A DNA stretch of 16,054 bases from Lachnospiraceae bacterium (GTDB lineage: Bacteria > Bacillota > Clostridia > Lachnospirales > Lachnospiraceae). Made by a program: the position numbers and the translations under genes. Positions 16,035 through 16,054 of the stretch are shown one piece after another. The stretch's first letter is position 1, and each line of letters starts with the position of its first letter. The stretch spans positions 1 to 16,054 of the forward strand of contig JAJBTR010000186.1 in NCBI GenBank assembly GCA_020860745.1. The letters run 5' to 3'. The notes beneath the pieces were generated by a model. It did not search any database. It was not told the origin of the DNA and was given only the letters and a program-made list of their open reading frames with translations.

Positions 16035-16054
16035 AGCAAACCCTCCTTTCGTAG

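Overview
The window looks like chromosomal DNA of a Clostridia member, most likely Lachnospiraceae. The reasons are: strong AGGAGG-type Shine-Dalgarno (SD) sites, the gene order rpmJ-rpsM-rpsK-rpsD-rpoA-rplQ, a long bL17 with an internal charged insert, a uS4 without the zinc-finger cysteines, and a YhaM-type exoribonuclease. The assignment rests on remembered family features, not on a search.

Layout. Bases 1-6880 are four genes on the minus strand, read right to left: yhaM, an RlmD-type 23S rRNA uracil methyltransferase, a large SNF2-type helicase with a C-terminal DUF3883/NOV_C-like domain, and the first 205 codons of an AAA ATPase that runs off the left edge. The helicase-ATPase pair resembles an anti-phage or DNA-defence module; its remaining genes would lie outside the window. 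Bases 6881-7700 contain no gene but hold two different tandem arrays: a 53-bp array built from an inverted octamer pair with pyrimidine-rich spacers, and a 32-bp array built from two 16-bp halves. A good sigma70-type promoter lies between them.

Bases 7701-12286 are on the plus strand: mutS2, an OmpR-type response regulator, and a sensor histidine kinase. mutS2 is broken twice (an in-frame TAA at codon 28 and a 2-nt loss in a TC tract before the Smr domain). The kinase carries an in-frame TAA and appears to have lost its extracytoplasmic sensor domain. The response regulator is intact. A hairpin terminator separates this convergent unit from the ribosomal operon.

Bases 12380-16034 are the minus-strand alpha (L17) operon: rpmJ, rpsM, rpsK, rpsD, rpoA, rplQ. 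All are intact except rpsK, which has an in-frame TAA and three substitutions at near-universal residues within about 55 bases. Since uS11 is essential, either the sequence is wrong there or the cell has another solution. The wider gaps of the operon carry conspicuous RNA structures: two hairpins before rpsM, a long hairpin between rpsD and rpoA whose G-U pairs form only in the mRNA sense, and a possible pseudoknot over the rpoA stop codon.

The strongest leads are the two arrays beside a decayed mutS2, the helicase-ATPase pair, and the question whether the three TAA-interrupted genes are real or sequence errors.
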